From positions 1 through 52,438 of the forward strand of contig VGRJ01000022.1 of assembly GCA_016875405.1 (NCBI GenBank): a stretch of DNA of 52,438 nucleotides, in the 5' to 3' direction. This document shows, in pieces, positions 1 to 7,871 of the stretch (position 1 is its first letter; each line of letters begins with the position of its first letter). A program made the translations under genes and the position numbers. This stretch comes from Deltaproteobacteria bacterium (GTDB lineage Bacteria; Myxococcota_A; Polyangia; Polyangiales; Polyangiaceae). Below the pieces are notes generated by a model, which had not been told where the DNA came from, did not search any database, and worked only from the letters and a program-made list of their open reading frames with translations.

Positions 1-817
1 GCAAGGAGTCGGCGGCGGGAAGTCGCGCTGGCAGGTCGCGGTCGGAGCGCTGACCGCGATGATGACGACCTTCAATGGCAAGGTCCGCTTCGGCATCACC
101 CTCTTCCCGGACAAGGTGAAGCCCGACTGCGGGCAAGACGCGATCCCTTTCCCGCCGGCGCCCGGGAACGAGGCCGCGATTGCCGCGCTCCTCACGAACT
201 CGCTCAACTCGAAGGATCCGATGTACCCGAGCGGTCCCTGCGTCACGAACATCGACACCGGCGTGCAGCAGGCGCAGAGCGAGCCCGCGCTGAAGGATCC
301 TGACCGCAAGAGCTACGTGATGCTGATCACCGACGGCGCGCAGTCGTCGGGCTGCACGCTCGCCGGCGGTGATGCCGGGACGACCAAGATCATCGGCGAC
401 CTCTTCGCCGCTGGCGTGAAGACCTTCGTCGTCGGGTTCGGCGGTCAGGGCATCGACAAGGCGGCGATGAACGGCTTCGCGAACGCGGGCGGGACGCCGG
501 TCAACAACGGCGACGTCGACTACTACGACGCCGCCGACGCCGCCTCGCTCGACAAAGCCCTAAACGACATCGCGAACGCGACGCTCGGGTGCTCGTTCAA
601 GCTCGACAAGCCGGTCGACGACGCGACCAAGCTCTACGTCTTCTTCGACAACGATCCGAAGGGCGTCCCGCAAGACGCGACGAAGACCGAGGGCTGGGCC
701 TACGATCCCGCGACCGGCTCCGTGACGTTCTTCGGGAGCTTCTGCGAGTCGCTCAAGACCGCGACGGTCAAAGACGTCGACATCGTCTACGGCTGCAACT
801 CCCCGTCGCCGAACTGA
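1..817 (+). CDS. vWA-domain protein, 5' end missing
   Basis: The reading frame is open from base 2 to the TGA at 815-817, so the start and any signal peptide lie left of the window; about 271 residues are visible. The visible part has a von Willebrand factor A fold: a beta strand followed by ITDG (MLITDGAQ), then the VKTFVVGFGG strand, as in metal-dependent vWA adhesion modules; the DxSxS part of the metal site would be in the missing segment. It ends in a short domain beginning CSFKLDKP and ending in a Cys (IVYGC) that is also seen at the end of the vWA lipoprotein at 7872-9245. Probably a secreted or surface lipoprotein binding a protein or carbohydrate partner; the ligand is unknown. Its stop overlaps the likely start of the CapA-like gene, so the two are probably cotranscribed. 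Confidence 0.8.
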   Translation, partial: QGVGGGKSRWQVAVGALTAMMTTFNGKVRFGITLFPDKVKPDCGQDAIPFPPAPGNEAAIAALLTNSLNSKDPMYPSGPCVTNIDTGVQQAQSEPALKDPDRKSYVMLITDGAQSSGCTLAGGDAGTTKIIGDLFAAGVKTFVVGFGGQGIDKAAMNGFANAGGTPVNNGDVDYYDAADAASLDKALNDIANATLGCSFKLDKPVDDATKLYVFFDNDPKGVPQDATKTEGWAYDPATGSVTFFGSFCESLKTATVKDVDIVYGCNSPSPN

Positions 818-2025
818 GCGCGGCTCGTCGTCTTCTCTTCGCGCTGCCTCTGCTGGGGCCGCTCGCGTGTGACGGCTCGAGCGTCGAACACGCCGGGGCT
901 GGTGCCTCCTCGATGAAGGTGGAGACGTCCTCCGCGAGCCCGCTCGAAGCACGTCCACTCGACGAGGCGGGCGAACGCGACGACGCCGGCGGGCCGACGA
1001 GGCCTCTCGCAAGCGCGCCTCGCGCCGCCGTTCGTGTGCTCGTCGGCGGTGATGTCGACTTCGGGCGAAGCCGCGGAGAGCGCCTCCTCCGTGAGCCGCA
1101 GCATGACGACTTCGCGGGGCTGAGGTCGATCTTCGCGCACGCCGACCTTCGCTTCGTGAACCTCGAGTCGATGATGAGCGACCGATTCGCCGCGTCACGA
1201 CGCGCACCCCGCCCGCTGGTCTTCACCGCGCCGCTCGACGCCGCCGCCGTGCTCGCGCGCGCGCCAATCGACCTCGTGTCGCTCGCGAACAACCACGCGT
1301 GGGACTTTGGCGAACCCGCGCTCCTGCAGACCCTGGACGCGCTCGGACGGGTCGGCGTCGCGGCGGTCGGGGCGGGCCGGTCGCTCGGAGAGGCGCGAGC
1401 TCCAAAGGTGCTCGACGCGAGCGGATGGCGCGTCGGCTTCGTCGCCGTGACGAGCGCGTGGAACCAGGAGCTCGAGCCGCACCCAGGCAAGGAGCGCATC
1501 GCCGACGACGACCGCGAGGCGCTCGTCGCTGCGATCACGGACGCGCGGCGACGGGGAGCCGAACGCGTGATCGTGAGCCACCACGGCGGCGACGAGTACA
1601 TGAGCGAGCCCACCTCGGGTCAGCGAGCCCTGGCCCGCGCGGCGCTCGCAGCAGGGGCGGACGTCGTCGTCGGACACCACGCCCATGTCGTGCAGCGCGT
1701 GGTGCGAATCGCGGGCAAGCCCGTCCTCTACGGCCTCGGCAACCTCCTCATGCGCATGGTGACGGCGCATCCCGAGACCGAGCTAGGTGTCGTCGCGAGG
1801 CTCGTCTTCGACGCGGGCGAGACGCAGGTCGAGCTCTGCCCTGTCCGCGCGCATGGGCTCGACGTCGTCCCCGTTGCGGGCCGAGGTGCGAGCGCTGCCC
1901 TCGCCGAGAGCTTCGGGCGCTCGTTCGCGCGCCTCGAGGGCCGGGCGCGCGCCTTCGCCGACGAGCAGGCCCTGCGGCTCGGGGAATTCGACGCCGTCGG
2001 CTGCGCTCGCCTCCTCGAACGGTGA
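814..2025 (+). CDS. CapA/PgsA-family calcineurin-like lipoprotein
   Basis: About 403 residues. Motifs of the CapA family (PGA_cap, a metallophosphatase fold) appear in order: VGGDVDFGRS near the domain start, FVNLES, SLANNHAWDFG, VGAGRS, VSHHGGDEYM, VVVGHHAHVVQ and YGLGNLLM. In Bacillus, CapA/PgsA works in poly-gamma-glutamate synthesis, but most bacterial homologues are of unknown substrate, so I infer only an exported metal-dependent phosphoesterase fold. The N-terminus RRLLFALPLLGPLAC looks like a lipoprotein signal, although the residue at -3 is Pro. No ATG or GTG precedes it in a sensible place; the best start is CTG at 814, whose CTGA overlaps the upstream stop. The start is therefore uncertain. 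GTGA at 2022-2025 links it to the next gene. Confidence 0.78.
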   Translation: MSAARRLLFALPLLGPLACDGSSVEHAGAGASSMKVETSSASPLEARPLDEAGERDDAGGPTRPLASAPRAAVRVLVGGDVDFGRSRGERLLREPQHDDFAGLRSIFAHADLRFVNLESMMSDRFAASRRAPRPLVFTAPLDAAAVLARAPIDLVSLANNHAWDFGEPALLQTLDALGRVGVAAVGAGRSLGEARAPKVLDASGWRVGFVAVTSAWNQELEPHPGKERIADDDREALVAAITDARRRGAERVIVSHHGGDEYMSEPTSGQRALARAALAAGADVVVGHHAHVVQRVVRIAGKPVLYGLGNLLMRMVTAHPETELGVVARLVFDAGETQVELCPVRAHGLDVVPVAGRGASAALAESFGRSFARLEGRARAFADEQALRLGEFDAVGCARLLER

Positions 2026-2039
2026 TAGAAGGCGTCGCG

Positions 2040-2984
2040 ATGCGGACCAGGGTGGTCCAGACGATGGTCGTGCTCGCAGCGACGTGGGGCTGCGAGGAGG
2101 GTGGCTCACGCCACGCGGGCGTAGCCGCGACGTCCACGCTCGCCGACTCGCCGTCGCCGACCGCGAGCGTCGACCCGGCAACGAACGTGCCCCCCGAGAG
2201 TCGGCACGAAGCCTCGACGTCTTCCGGTTCGGCCCGCTGTCCAGCGGGCGAGGTGTTCATCCCCGCGACGGGTCCAGAGGGCTTCGTCATGGGGGCCGAG
2301 TCCCTCGGCAACGCACCGGAGCGTCGCGTGAGCCTCACGCGGCCCTTCTGCATGGACGCGACCGAGGTCACGGTCGCCGCGTACAAAGCGTGCGTCGACG
2401 CGGGCAGCTGCAAGCCGCCGCGGACGTGGGGCGTGTGGCTCAACTACCCGACGAAGCTCGAGCACCCAGTCAACAAGGTGAGCTGGCGGAGCGCGCGCGC
2501 CTACTGCCGGCAGCGCGGCCAAGAGCTGCCGACCGAAGCGCAGTGGGAGTGGGCGGCGACGGGCGGCGACGGACGTCCCTGGCCATGGGGACACGAGGCG
2601 CCCACGTGCGAGCACGCCGACTTCACGCCCGGCGTCCTCGAAGGTCCCGCATCGAACGACGGCTGTCGCGCCGGCGGGACGTCTCCGGTGGGCTCGACCC
2701 CGAAGGGCGCGCGGCGCTGGCCGGGCGGAGAGCTCCACGACCTCGCGGGCAACGTCTGGGAGTGGACGCTCGACAGCTTCGCTCCCAACGGGCACATCCC
2801 GAAGGGAACGCCGGAGACGGACCCGGTCGTCACGCTCTACGAGGGCGGACTTCACGTCACGCGAGGCGGCGGGTGGAACCGCTCCGGCAAGGGAATTCGC
2901 TCACAATTTCGGGCCGGATCACCTGTCGAGTACCAGGTACCGGGGCTCGGATTTCGCTGCGTTCGGCCGCTCGAGCGCAGCTGA
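2040..2984 (+). CDS. SUMF1/FGE-sulfatase-domain lipoprotein lacking the FGE cysteines
   Basis: 314 residues from ATG 2040; a GTG at 2022 overlapping the upstream stop is an alternative. A short signal ends at TWGC, so it is probably a lipoprotein, followed by a 50-residue Ser/Pro/Thr linker and a formylglycine-generating-enzyme-like (SUMF1) domain: FVMGAES, FCMDATEVTVAAY, PVNKVSWRSARAYC, LPTEAQWEWAA, DLAGNVWEWTLD, RGGGWNRSGKG and GFRCVRPL. True FGEs carry two active-site cysteines just after the RGGSW motif; here that stretch is NRSGKGIRSQFR with none. It is therefore unlikely to convert sulfatase Cys to formylglycine, and no sulfatase is nearby. As in many myxobacterial SUMF1 proteins, the fold may be used as a binding module or another oxidoreductase. 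Third gene of the vWA-CapA-SUMF1 unit. Confidence 0.85.
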   Translation: MRTRVVQTMVVLAATWGCEEGGSRHAGVAATSTLADSPSPTASVDPATNVPPESRHEASTSSGSARCPAGEVFIPATGPEGFVMGAESLGNAPERRVSLTRPFCMDATEVTVAAYKACVDAGSCKPPRTWGVWLNYPTKLEHPVNKVSWRSARAYCRQRGQELPTEAQWEWAATGGDGRPWPWGHEAPTCEHADFTPGVLEGPASNDGCRAGGTSPVGSTPKGARRWPGGELHDLAGNVWEWTLDSFAPNGHIPKGTPETDPVVTLYEGGLHVTRGGGWNRSGKGIRSQFRAGSPVEYQVPGLGFRCVRPLERS

Positions 2985-3105
2985 TGGCCGCGCGCCGTGG
3001 CGACCACCCGGCGCGCAGGAGCGCCTCACGCACCGTTCTGCTGCTGCATCAATCGTCACCCGACCGCCGGATTGGATTCAATTGTGAGGCAGTCGTCGCG
3101 ACGCC

Positions 3106-3970
3106 ATGAACCTCGACGAGATGCTGGTCTTCGCCCGCGTCGTAGAGACCGGGAGGTTCACTGCCGCCGCAAGGTAGCTCGCCATGCCGAAGTCGACCGT
3201 GAGCGGGCGCATCTCGGAGCTCGAGCGTCGGCGCGGCGCAAGGCTCCTGCAGCGCACGACGCGTCGGCTGCGGCTGACGGACGTCGGTCGCACCTTCTAC
3301 GAGCACTGCGAGCGGATCGTCACCGAGATCGAGGACGCGGAGCGCGCAGTGACCACCCTCGACAGCGAGCCGCGCGGCCTCTTTCGCGTGAGGGCGACGA
3401 CCAACGTAGCCCCCCCCGGTCCTGTTCGAGCTGGTGTGCGTCGATCGTGTGATCGACCTCGTGCATGAAGGCTTCGACGTCGCGATCCGGACGGGCAAGC
3501 TCGACGACTCGTCGCTCGTCGCGCGCACGCTCGGGACCTTGCGCGCGCTGCTCGTCGCGTCGCCGGCCTACCTCGAGCGCCACGGGCGCCGGCGCACGCC
3601 GGAAGCCCTCCCTCGTCACGCGTGCGTGTCGTTCGGCGCGGGGCGGCGCCGAGGGGCCTGGGTCCTCGAGCGAGGGCGTGAGTCCGTGCGGGTAAGCGGG
3701 AGACCGCGGCTCGTCGTCAACGACTTCGGCGCGAGGATGGAGGCCGTGCTAGGCGGGCTCGGGATCGCACTCGTCCCGGAGTCGCTCGCCGCCGAGCCGC
3801 TCGAGGAGGGACGGCTCGAGCGCGTGCTGCCACGCTGGTCGTCACCCGCGACGCCGCGCCATGCCGTCTACCCGAGCACGCGCCACATGTCGCCAAAGGT
3901 GGCCTCGTTCCTCGAGCACCTCCAGGGGCGAACCTCGCTCTTCCGACCGAAGCGCGCGACGGAGCCATGA
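3106..3970 (+). pseudogene. LysR-family transcriptional regulator, disrupted
   Basis: From ATG 3106 the frame reads a standard LysR N-terminus (MNLDEMLVFARVVETGRFTA) but meets an in-frame TAG at 3175-3177 in the middle of the helix-turn-helix. The frame then continues with the recognition helix and linker (MPKSTVSGRISELERRRG, then RLTDVGRTFYEHCERIV) to about 3410. A run of eight C at 3410-3417 follows, and the effector domain resumes in the next frame (LVCVDRVIDLVHEGFDVAIR) to the stop at 3970. Against the family pattern, about 25 residues between the first effector strand and this point are also missing. Two or three independent lesions make this a decayed gene rather than a sequencing slip. 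It probably once controlled a neighbouring gene; the target cannot be told. Confidence 0.85.
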
Positions 3971-3982
3971 CCAGAGCGCGGC

Positions 3983-4600
3983 TCATCGCTCCGGAACGAT
4001 GACGAGCTCTCGCCGCGCGAGCTCGTTGCCTTGATCGTCGCGGATCACCGCCTCGAGCTCACCGCGGTCGTCATCGCGCAGCGTGTTGTACACCCAGGTC
4101 CTCCATGACCATGAGCGACCGACCTTCTGTACGAGCGTCGTTCGACGCGCGTTGCCGACCGACAGCTCGATCGTAACGCAGCGCTCACGGCCACTTCGAT
4201 TTCGAAGCGTGAGGTGGCTGTAGATGCGCTGCCCAGGGCGCGCGATACTCAATCGGTCGCGCGGGTCCTTGCGCTCGACCGCGCTCGCGAAGGCGAAGCG
4301 CAGCAGCTGGACTGGCTTCGCGCCTGGGTCGGCGGGCTCGCAAGCACCACGACCGTCGCCCTCCGACTCGACGATCTCCGACTCGACGATCTCCGGCTCG
4401 TCGTCGACGGTCTCGAGCTCGTCCGCCGTCGCCGCGCTCGAGGCCGGTGGCGATGGCGCGCCCACCGACGCCGACGACGCCGGAGCGCCTGCGCTCGCCC
4501 GCGCGCCGCTGTCGGAGGTCCGCTCGCACGCGGCGAGCATCCCGCCGGAGGTGAGCGCAACGAGAAGCCACGCGCCGAGCCGCGTCGGTGCAGGCCTCAC
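3983..4600 (-). CDS. DUF2914-like lipoprotein
   Basis: 205 residues starting at GTG 4600, which overlaps the stop of the glycosyltransferase gene (GTGA). The N-terminus MRPAPTRLGAWLLVALTSG ends in a good lipobox, MLAAC. A 50-residue Ala/Ser and then acidic linker follows, with the DNA-level duplication that encodes IVESEIVESE. The last 110 residues resemble DUF2914: a strand with VERKDPRDRL, then a jelly-roll-like region with RIYSHLTLRNRSG, WSWRTWVYN and VIRDDQGNELARREL. DUF2914 domains are thought to be extracytoplasmic beta-sandwiches of unknown role. Expected to be anchored to a membrane facing the periplasm. Translation is likely coupled to the upstream glycosyltransferase, so a role in envelope or glycan work is possible but unproven. 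Confidence 0.72.
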   Translation of the reverse strand: MRPAPTRLGAWLLVALTSGGMLAACERTSDSGARASAGAPASSASVGAPSPPASSAATADELETVDDEPEIVESEIVESEGDGRGACEPADPGAKPVQLLRFAFASAVERKDPRDRLSIARPGQRIYSHLTLRNRSGRERCVTIELSVGNARRTTLVQKVGRSWSWRTWVYNTLRDDDRGELEAVIRDDQGNELARRELVIVPER

Positions 4601-6258
4601 TGTGCGCCTCCTCTCGCGCCCTCTCGCTCCAGCGCGCCGATCGCTTCCTCGACGAGCCTGCCGAGCCCAGGCAAGCGCCGCTCCGCGCTCGGAGAGACGA
4701 GCCGCTCCGCCTCGTCGACACGCCCCGAGCGCAAGAGCTGCGTCACCGCCCGACGGGCCAGCGCCGTGACCAGCGGATCGCCGAGCCCGCGCGCCACCGG
4801 GCGCCCGGCGTCCTCACCACGCCCCATCGCAAGCGCGGCAAGCTCACCGAGCGGCCCCGGGACCTCGACCTCGCGTCCGAGCATGAGCGCAAGCACACCC
4901 AGCGCGTCGTGGTAGCGCTCGCGCCGATGTGGCGAGAGGAACCCGGCCGCGAGCGTCGCCTGCGCCCGTCCAACCCACGTCGCCATTGCCTCGACGCCTC
5001 CTGCGAGTCCGGCCGCGCAGGCCGCGAGGACCCACCCGTCGGGGCGATCCCCGAGCGCCGGTTGAACCTCGCGCAGCGCGGCGCGAGCGTCGCCCGAGAG
5101 GAGCAGGGCCTCGACCCGACCACATCGCGCCTCGAGCGCCTCAGTGTTCTCGGCGAGCGCAGCGTCGAACGAGGAGAGCGCGGCAGCGGCGTCGCCTTCG
5201 AGGAGCTCGACGACTCCGAGTCGGGTCTCGGCGGCCCAGCCGGTCGAGCCATGGATGAACCGCTGGAGGTGCACGGCGTCGCGACAGGCTCGCGCCGCGG
5301 CCACGTGGCGTCGCGCATCGGCGAGCCGCGCCGCGCGAACGCCAAGAGTGTCGGCGCGGAGAGCCTCGAGCTCGGAGATGCAGCCTCGGATGAAGTGGAT
5401 GTCGGGCTGCGCCGCGATGAGGTCTCCGGCTTGGTCGAGGGTCTCGGTCGCACCCACGAGCTCGTCCGATTGAACCTGGAGCCACGCGCGCGCCGTGGCG
5501 AGACGCAACATCGTGAGCTCAGTCATCGAGGTCCCCGCGAGCACGACCTTCCAGCCCGCGTCCGCCGCGCGTCGCGCGGCACCACGCTCACCTGCCTCCT
5601 GATGCTCGTAGGCGAGATAGCCCCACAGCGAGGGATCGTCGGGGTTTCGGGCGCAGGCCGCCTCGAGGAGCCGAACGTTGCGCCGGTACTTGTCACGCTT
5701 CGCGCGGACATCGGGAACACCTCCGAGATGGACGATGTCGACGCCTCGAAGTATCGCGTGACGTCGGCCCTTCGAGGCCCACTCACCGACGTTCTCGTGG
5801 ATGATGCCGGTGTAGCGAAGGTCGCTCGTCCGCCGCAGGAGCCGCGGAAGGTAGGCGACCTCCGCGATGCGCTCGCTCCCGTTCACGACCGCATCGAAGG
5901 CGGAGTCGACGCGCGCCGCGTTGTGGAGCGGCAGGAGGCCACAGTCGAACGCGGCGCTCTCCAACGCGAGGAGCAACGCCGCGCCCCCGGAGCGCGTGAG
6001 GCGCTCGTCGGCGTCGAGGACGAGCACCCAATCCGAGGTGCAGGCCGCGAGCCCCGTGTTGCGCGGCGCGGCGAAGTCTTCGCACCAGGGGTGCTCGAGG
6101 ACCTTGGCCCCCAGCGCCCTCGCGAGCTCGCGCGTATCGTCGGTGCTCCCCGTATCGACCACGACGAGCTCGTCGACCACGCCACGCACCGACTCGAGGC
6201 AGGCCGGAAGCATCGCCGACTCATCGCGCACGATCATGCAGAGCGAGAGCATCGTCAT
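4597..6258 (-). CDS. Family-2 glycosyltransferase with C-terminal TPR region
   Basis: 553 residues from ATG 6258. The N-terminal 230 residues are a GT-A fold: LSLCMIVRDESAMLPACLES, VVVDTGSTDDTRELA, then the DxD-type site LVLDADERL and IIHENVGEW. The remainder is helical with TPR spacing (for example PDDPSLWGYLAYEHQEAGERG, cut here in two: PDDPSLWGYL and AYEHQEAGERG), as in bacterial GT2-TPR proteins that modify peptides or build surface glycans. No membrane segment is visible, so it should act in the cytoplasm with a nucleotide-sugar donor. A TATCAT box lies 9 nt before the start, fitting a promoter with a very short leader. The gene is followed with a 4-nt overlap by the DUF2914-like lipoprotein. 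Confidence 0.88.
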   Translation of the reverse strand: MTMLSLCMIVRDESAMLPACLESVRGVVDELVVVDTGSTDDTRELARALGAKVLEHPWCEDFAAPRNTGLAACTSDWVLVLDADERLTRSGGAALLLALESAAFDCGLLPLHNAARVDSAFDAVVNGSERIAEVAYLPRLLRRTSDLRYTGIIHENVGEWASKGRRHAILRGVDIVHLGGVPDVRAKRDKYRRNVRLLEAACARNPDDPSLWGYLAYEHQEAGERGAARRAADAGWKVVLAGTSMTELTMLRLATARAWLQVQSDELVGATETLDQAGDLIAAQPDIHFIRGCISELEALRADTLGVRAARLADARRHVAAARACRDAVHLQRFIHGSTGWAAETRLGVVELLEGDAAAALSSFDAALAENTEALEARCGRVEALLLSGDARAALREVQPALGDRPDGWVLAACAAGLAGGVEAMATWVGRAQATLAAGFLSPHRRERYHDALGVLALMLGREVEVPGPLGELAALAMGRGEDAGRPVARGLGDPLVTALARRAVTQLLRSGRVDEAERLVSPSAERRLPGLGRLVEEAIGALEREGARGGAQ

Positions 6259-6329
6259 CGCTTCGCAATGATAGCCGAAGGGCTGTGAATTTTCCTGGTC
6301 CTGCGCTACTCGAGGGAGGCGTGACACGA

Positions 6330-6527
6330 GTGACGTACCTCCTCTTCGTGGCGCCGTTGCTCGCCGCCTGCGCCGAGCTCGAGCCCGTTCGGACCGTCCC
6401 CGCGATCGTCGACCCCGCCTCGAGCGCGACGCCCGAGCCCGAGTACCGAGGCGGCCGAGACCCGCTCGCGCGCGGTCCACGTGCCGCGCGCCCAACGTCC
6501 ACCGCGACCGAGGGTGCGTCGCGATGA
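6330..6527 (+). CDS. Small lipoprotein preceding the TolC-like gene
   Basis: 65 residues with a clean lipoprotein signal: MTYLLFVAPLLAAC, then a 45-residue Pro/Arg-rich tail without recognisable domain. Two GTG starts are possible, 6321 and 6330. The strong ribosome-binding site AGGGAGG at 6313-6319 sits one base from the first but ten from the second, so 6330 is preferred. The stop overlaps the ATG of the outer-membrane channel gene by four bases (ATGA), which implies translational coupling. It may be an accessory lipoprotein of the efflux channel. Coding status rests on the signal peptide, the RBS and the overlap. Confidence 0.6.
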   Translation: MTYLLFVAPLLAACAELEPVRTVPAIVDPASSATPEPEYRGGRDPLARGPRAARPTSTATEGASR

Positions 6528-7852
6528 AGCGAGGGCTCCTCGCGTGCGGGCTGCTCGTCGCATGCGCGCCCCCCGTCGAGCCGAACTTCGAGGCGGTGCG
6601 AGAGCGCGTCGCGGCGCGAGCAGGCGCCCCCCCGCTCTGGAATCGAGGCGGCCCCGAGGAGCGGCTCATCGAGGAGACCGTCCGTGAGCTCCTCGCAGCA
6701 CCGCTCGATCTCGATCGCGCTGTCAAAATCGCGCTTATTCACTCGCCTGAGCTCCAGGCGAAGTTCGCCGCGCTGGGCGTCGCAGAGGCCGATCTCGCGG
6801 CGGCAAGCGCGCTCGCGAACCCCAAGATCGGGGTCGGCCTCGGCCTCCGCGCCGATGCGAGCGGAGGTCCGATCGTGCAGGGCGGGTTCGCCCTCGGCCT
6901 CGCCTCGATGCTGACGCTCTCCGCCCGGCGAGCCATCACCGCAGAGCGAAGGAGCGAGCTTGAGCTGTCGCTCACGCACGCCGTGCTCGAGCGCGTGGCG
7001 GAGGTGAAGGAGGCCTACCTCGCGGTCCAGCGCACGACGGCGCTCGTCGACCTCGCCGACGAAGAGTCCCACGCGATCGACGCCGTCGTCGACGCCACTG
7101 CGGTGCGTGAGCAAGATGGGACGCTCGACCCCGCGGAGGCACGTCGAGTGCTGGCGCGGCTCGAGCTCGAGCGACATGCCCGGCTCGACGCAGACCTCGC
7201 GCTCGTCGCGGCGCGCGAGCGGCTGAATCGCCTCCTCGGCCTCTGGGGCGGGGCGATCGCATGGAAGCTCGCGGAGCCACTCCGCGGCGTCCCGAGCGAC
7301 GAGGTCCCCCTCGACCGACTCGAGAGCCACGCCATCAGCGCGAGGCTCGACCTCGAGGCCGCGAAGCACCGCACGGCGACCGTGGCGCGGACGCTCGCGG
7401 CCGAAGGGGACCTCGGCTGGCTGCGGAGCCTCGACGCTGGGGCGCTCGTGCGTCTCGAGGAGGGAGGCTCACCCTACGTCGGGCCGTCGTTCGAGATCGA
7501 GCTGCCCGTGTTTGACCAGGGTCAATCGCGCATCGCGCGGCTCCGCAACGAGCTCCTGCAGCGACGCTTCGAGGTGACCGAGCTCGCCGTGTCGATCCGC
7601 TCGCGCGTCCGCGAGGAGCGCGAGGCCCTCGTCGCGGCGAGGAGGCGCGTCGTGCACCTTCGCGAGGCCGTCCTACCCATGCTCGAAGACCTGACGCGCG
7701 TCGCGGTCGGAGCGAGCCCCGAGGCACGCGCCCACGGAGCGGAGGGTCGGCGCGCGGCGCTCGGCGCGCGGCGAGAGCTCGTGCGAGCCCTCGAGGAGTA
7801 CTGGCGTGCGCGCTTTCGGCTGGAACGAACGGTCGGCGGACGCCTGCCGTGA
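6524..7852 (+). CDS. TolC/OMF-family outer membrane efflux lipoprotein
   Basis: 442 residues. The signal MKRGLLACGLLVAC gives a lipidated outer-membrane factor like CusC or OprM. The body shows the two-fold OMF pattern: LDLDRAVKIALIHSPELQAK as the first helix entry, ADLAAASALANPKIGVGLGL leading into a beta hairpin, then long coiled helices, with the second repeat starting near SARLDLEAAKHRTATVARTL and its hairpin PYVGPSFEIELPVFDQGQSR. This forms one third of a trimeric channel-tunnel. No inner-membrane pump or membrane-fusion gene is adjacent; only a small lipoprotein precedes it. It therefore probably pairs with pump parts encoded elsewhere, for metals or small molecules. Confidence 0.9.
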   Translation: MKRGLLACGLLVACAPPVEPNFEAVRERVAARAGAPPLWNRGGPEERLIEETVRELLAAPLDLDRAVKIALIHSPELQAKFAALGVAEADLAAASALANPKIGVGLGLRADASGGPIVQGGFALGLASMLTLSARRAITAERRSELELSLTHAVLERVAEVKEAYLAVQRTTALVDLADEESHAIDAVVDATAVREQDGTLDPAEARRVLARLELERHARLDADLALVAARERLNRLLGLWGGAIAWKLAEPLRGVPSDEVPLDRLESHAISARLDLEAAKHRTATVARTLAAEGDLGWLRSLDAGALVRLEEGGSPYVGPSFEIELPVFDQGQSRIARLRNELLQRRFEVTELAVSIRSRVREEREALVAARRRVVHLREAVLPMLEDLTRVAVGASPEARAHGAEGRRAALGARRELVRALEEYWRARFRLERTVGGRLP

Positions 7853-7871
7853 CGCGCGCTCGGTCGACGCG

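Noticed and set aside
3175-3177. Recoded TAG (readthrough) in the LysR gene
   Set aside because: No recoding signal is seen and there are further lesions downstream, so decay is simpler.
3184-3468. Independent 94-residue gene
   Set aside because: It is only the surviving middle piece of the LysR pseudogene.
4588-6288. Long open frame on the plus strand
   Set aside because: It is opposite the GT2-TPR gene, translates to Arg/Glu-rich sequence with no domain, and mirrors its codon structure; high-GC antisense artefact. The same holds for the long frames at 7806-9071, 20102-21256, 21505-23235 and 43759-45090.
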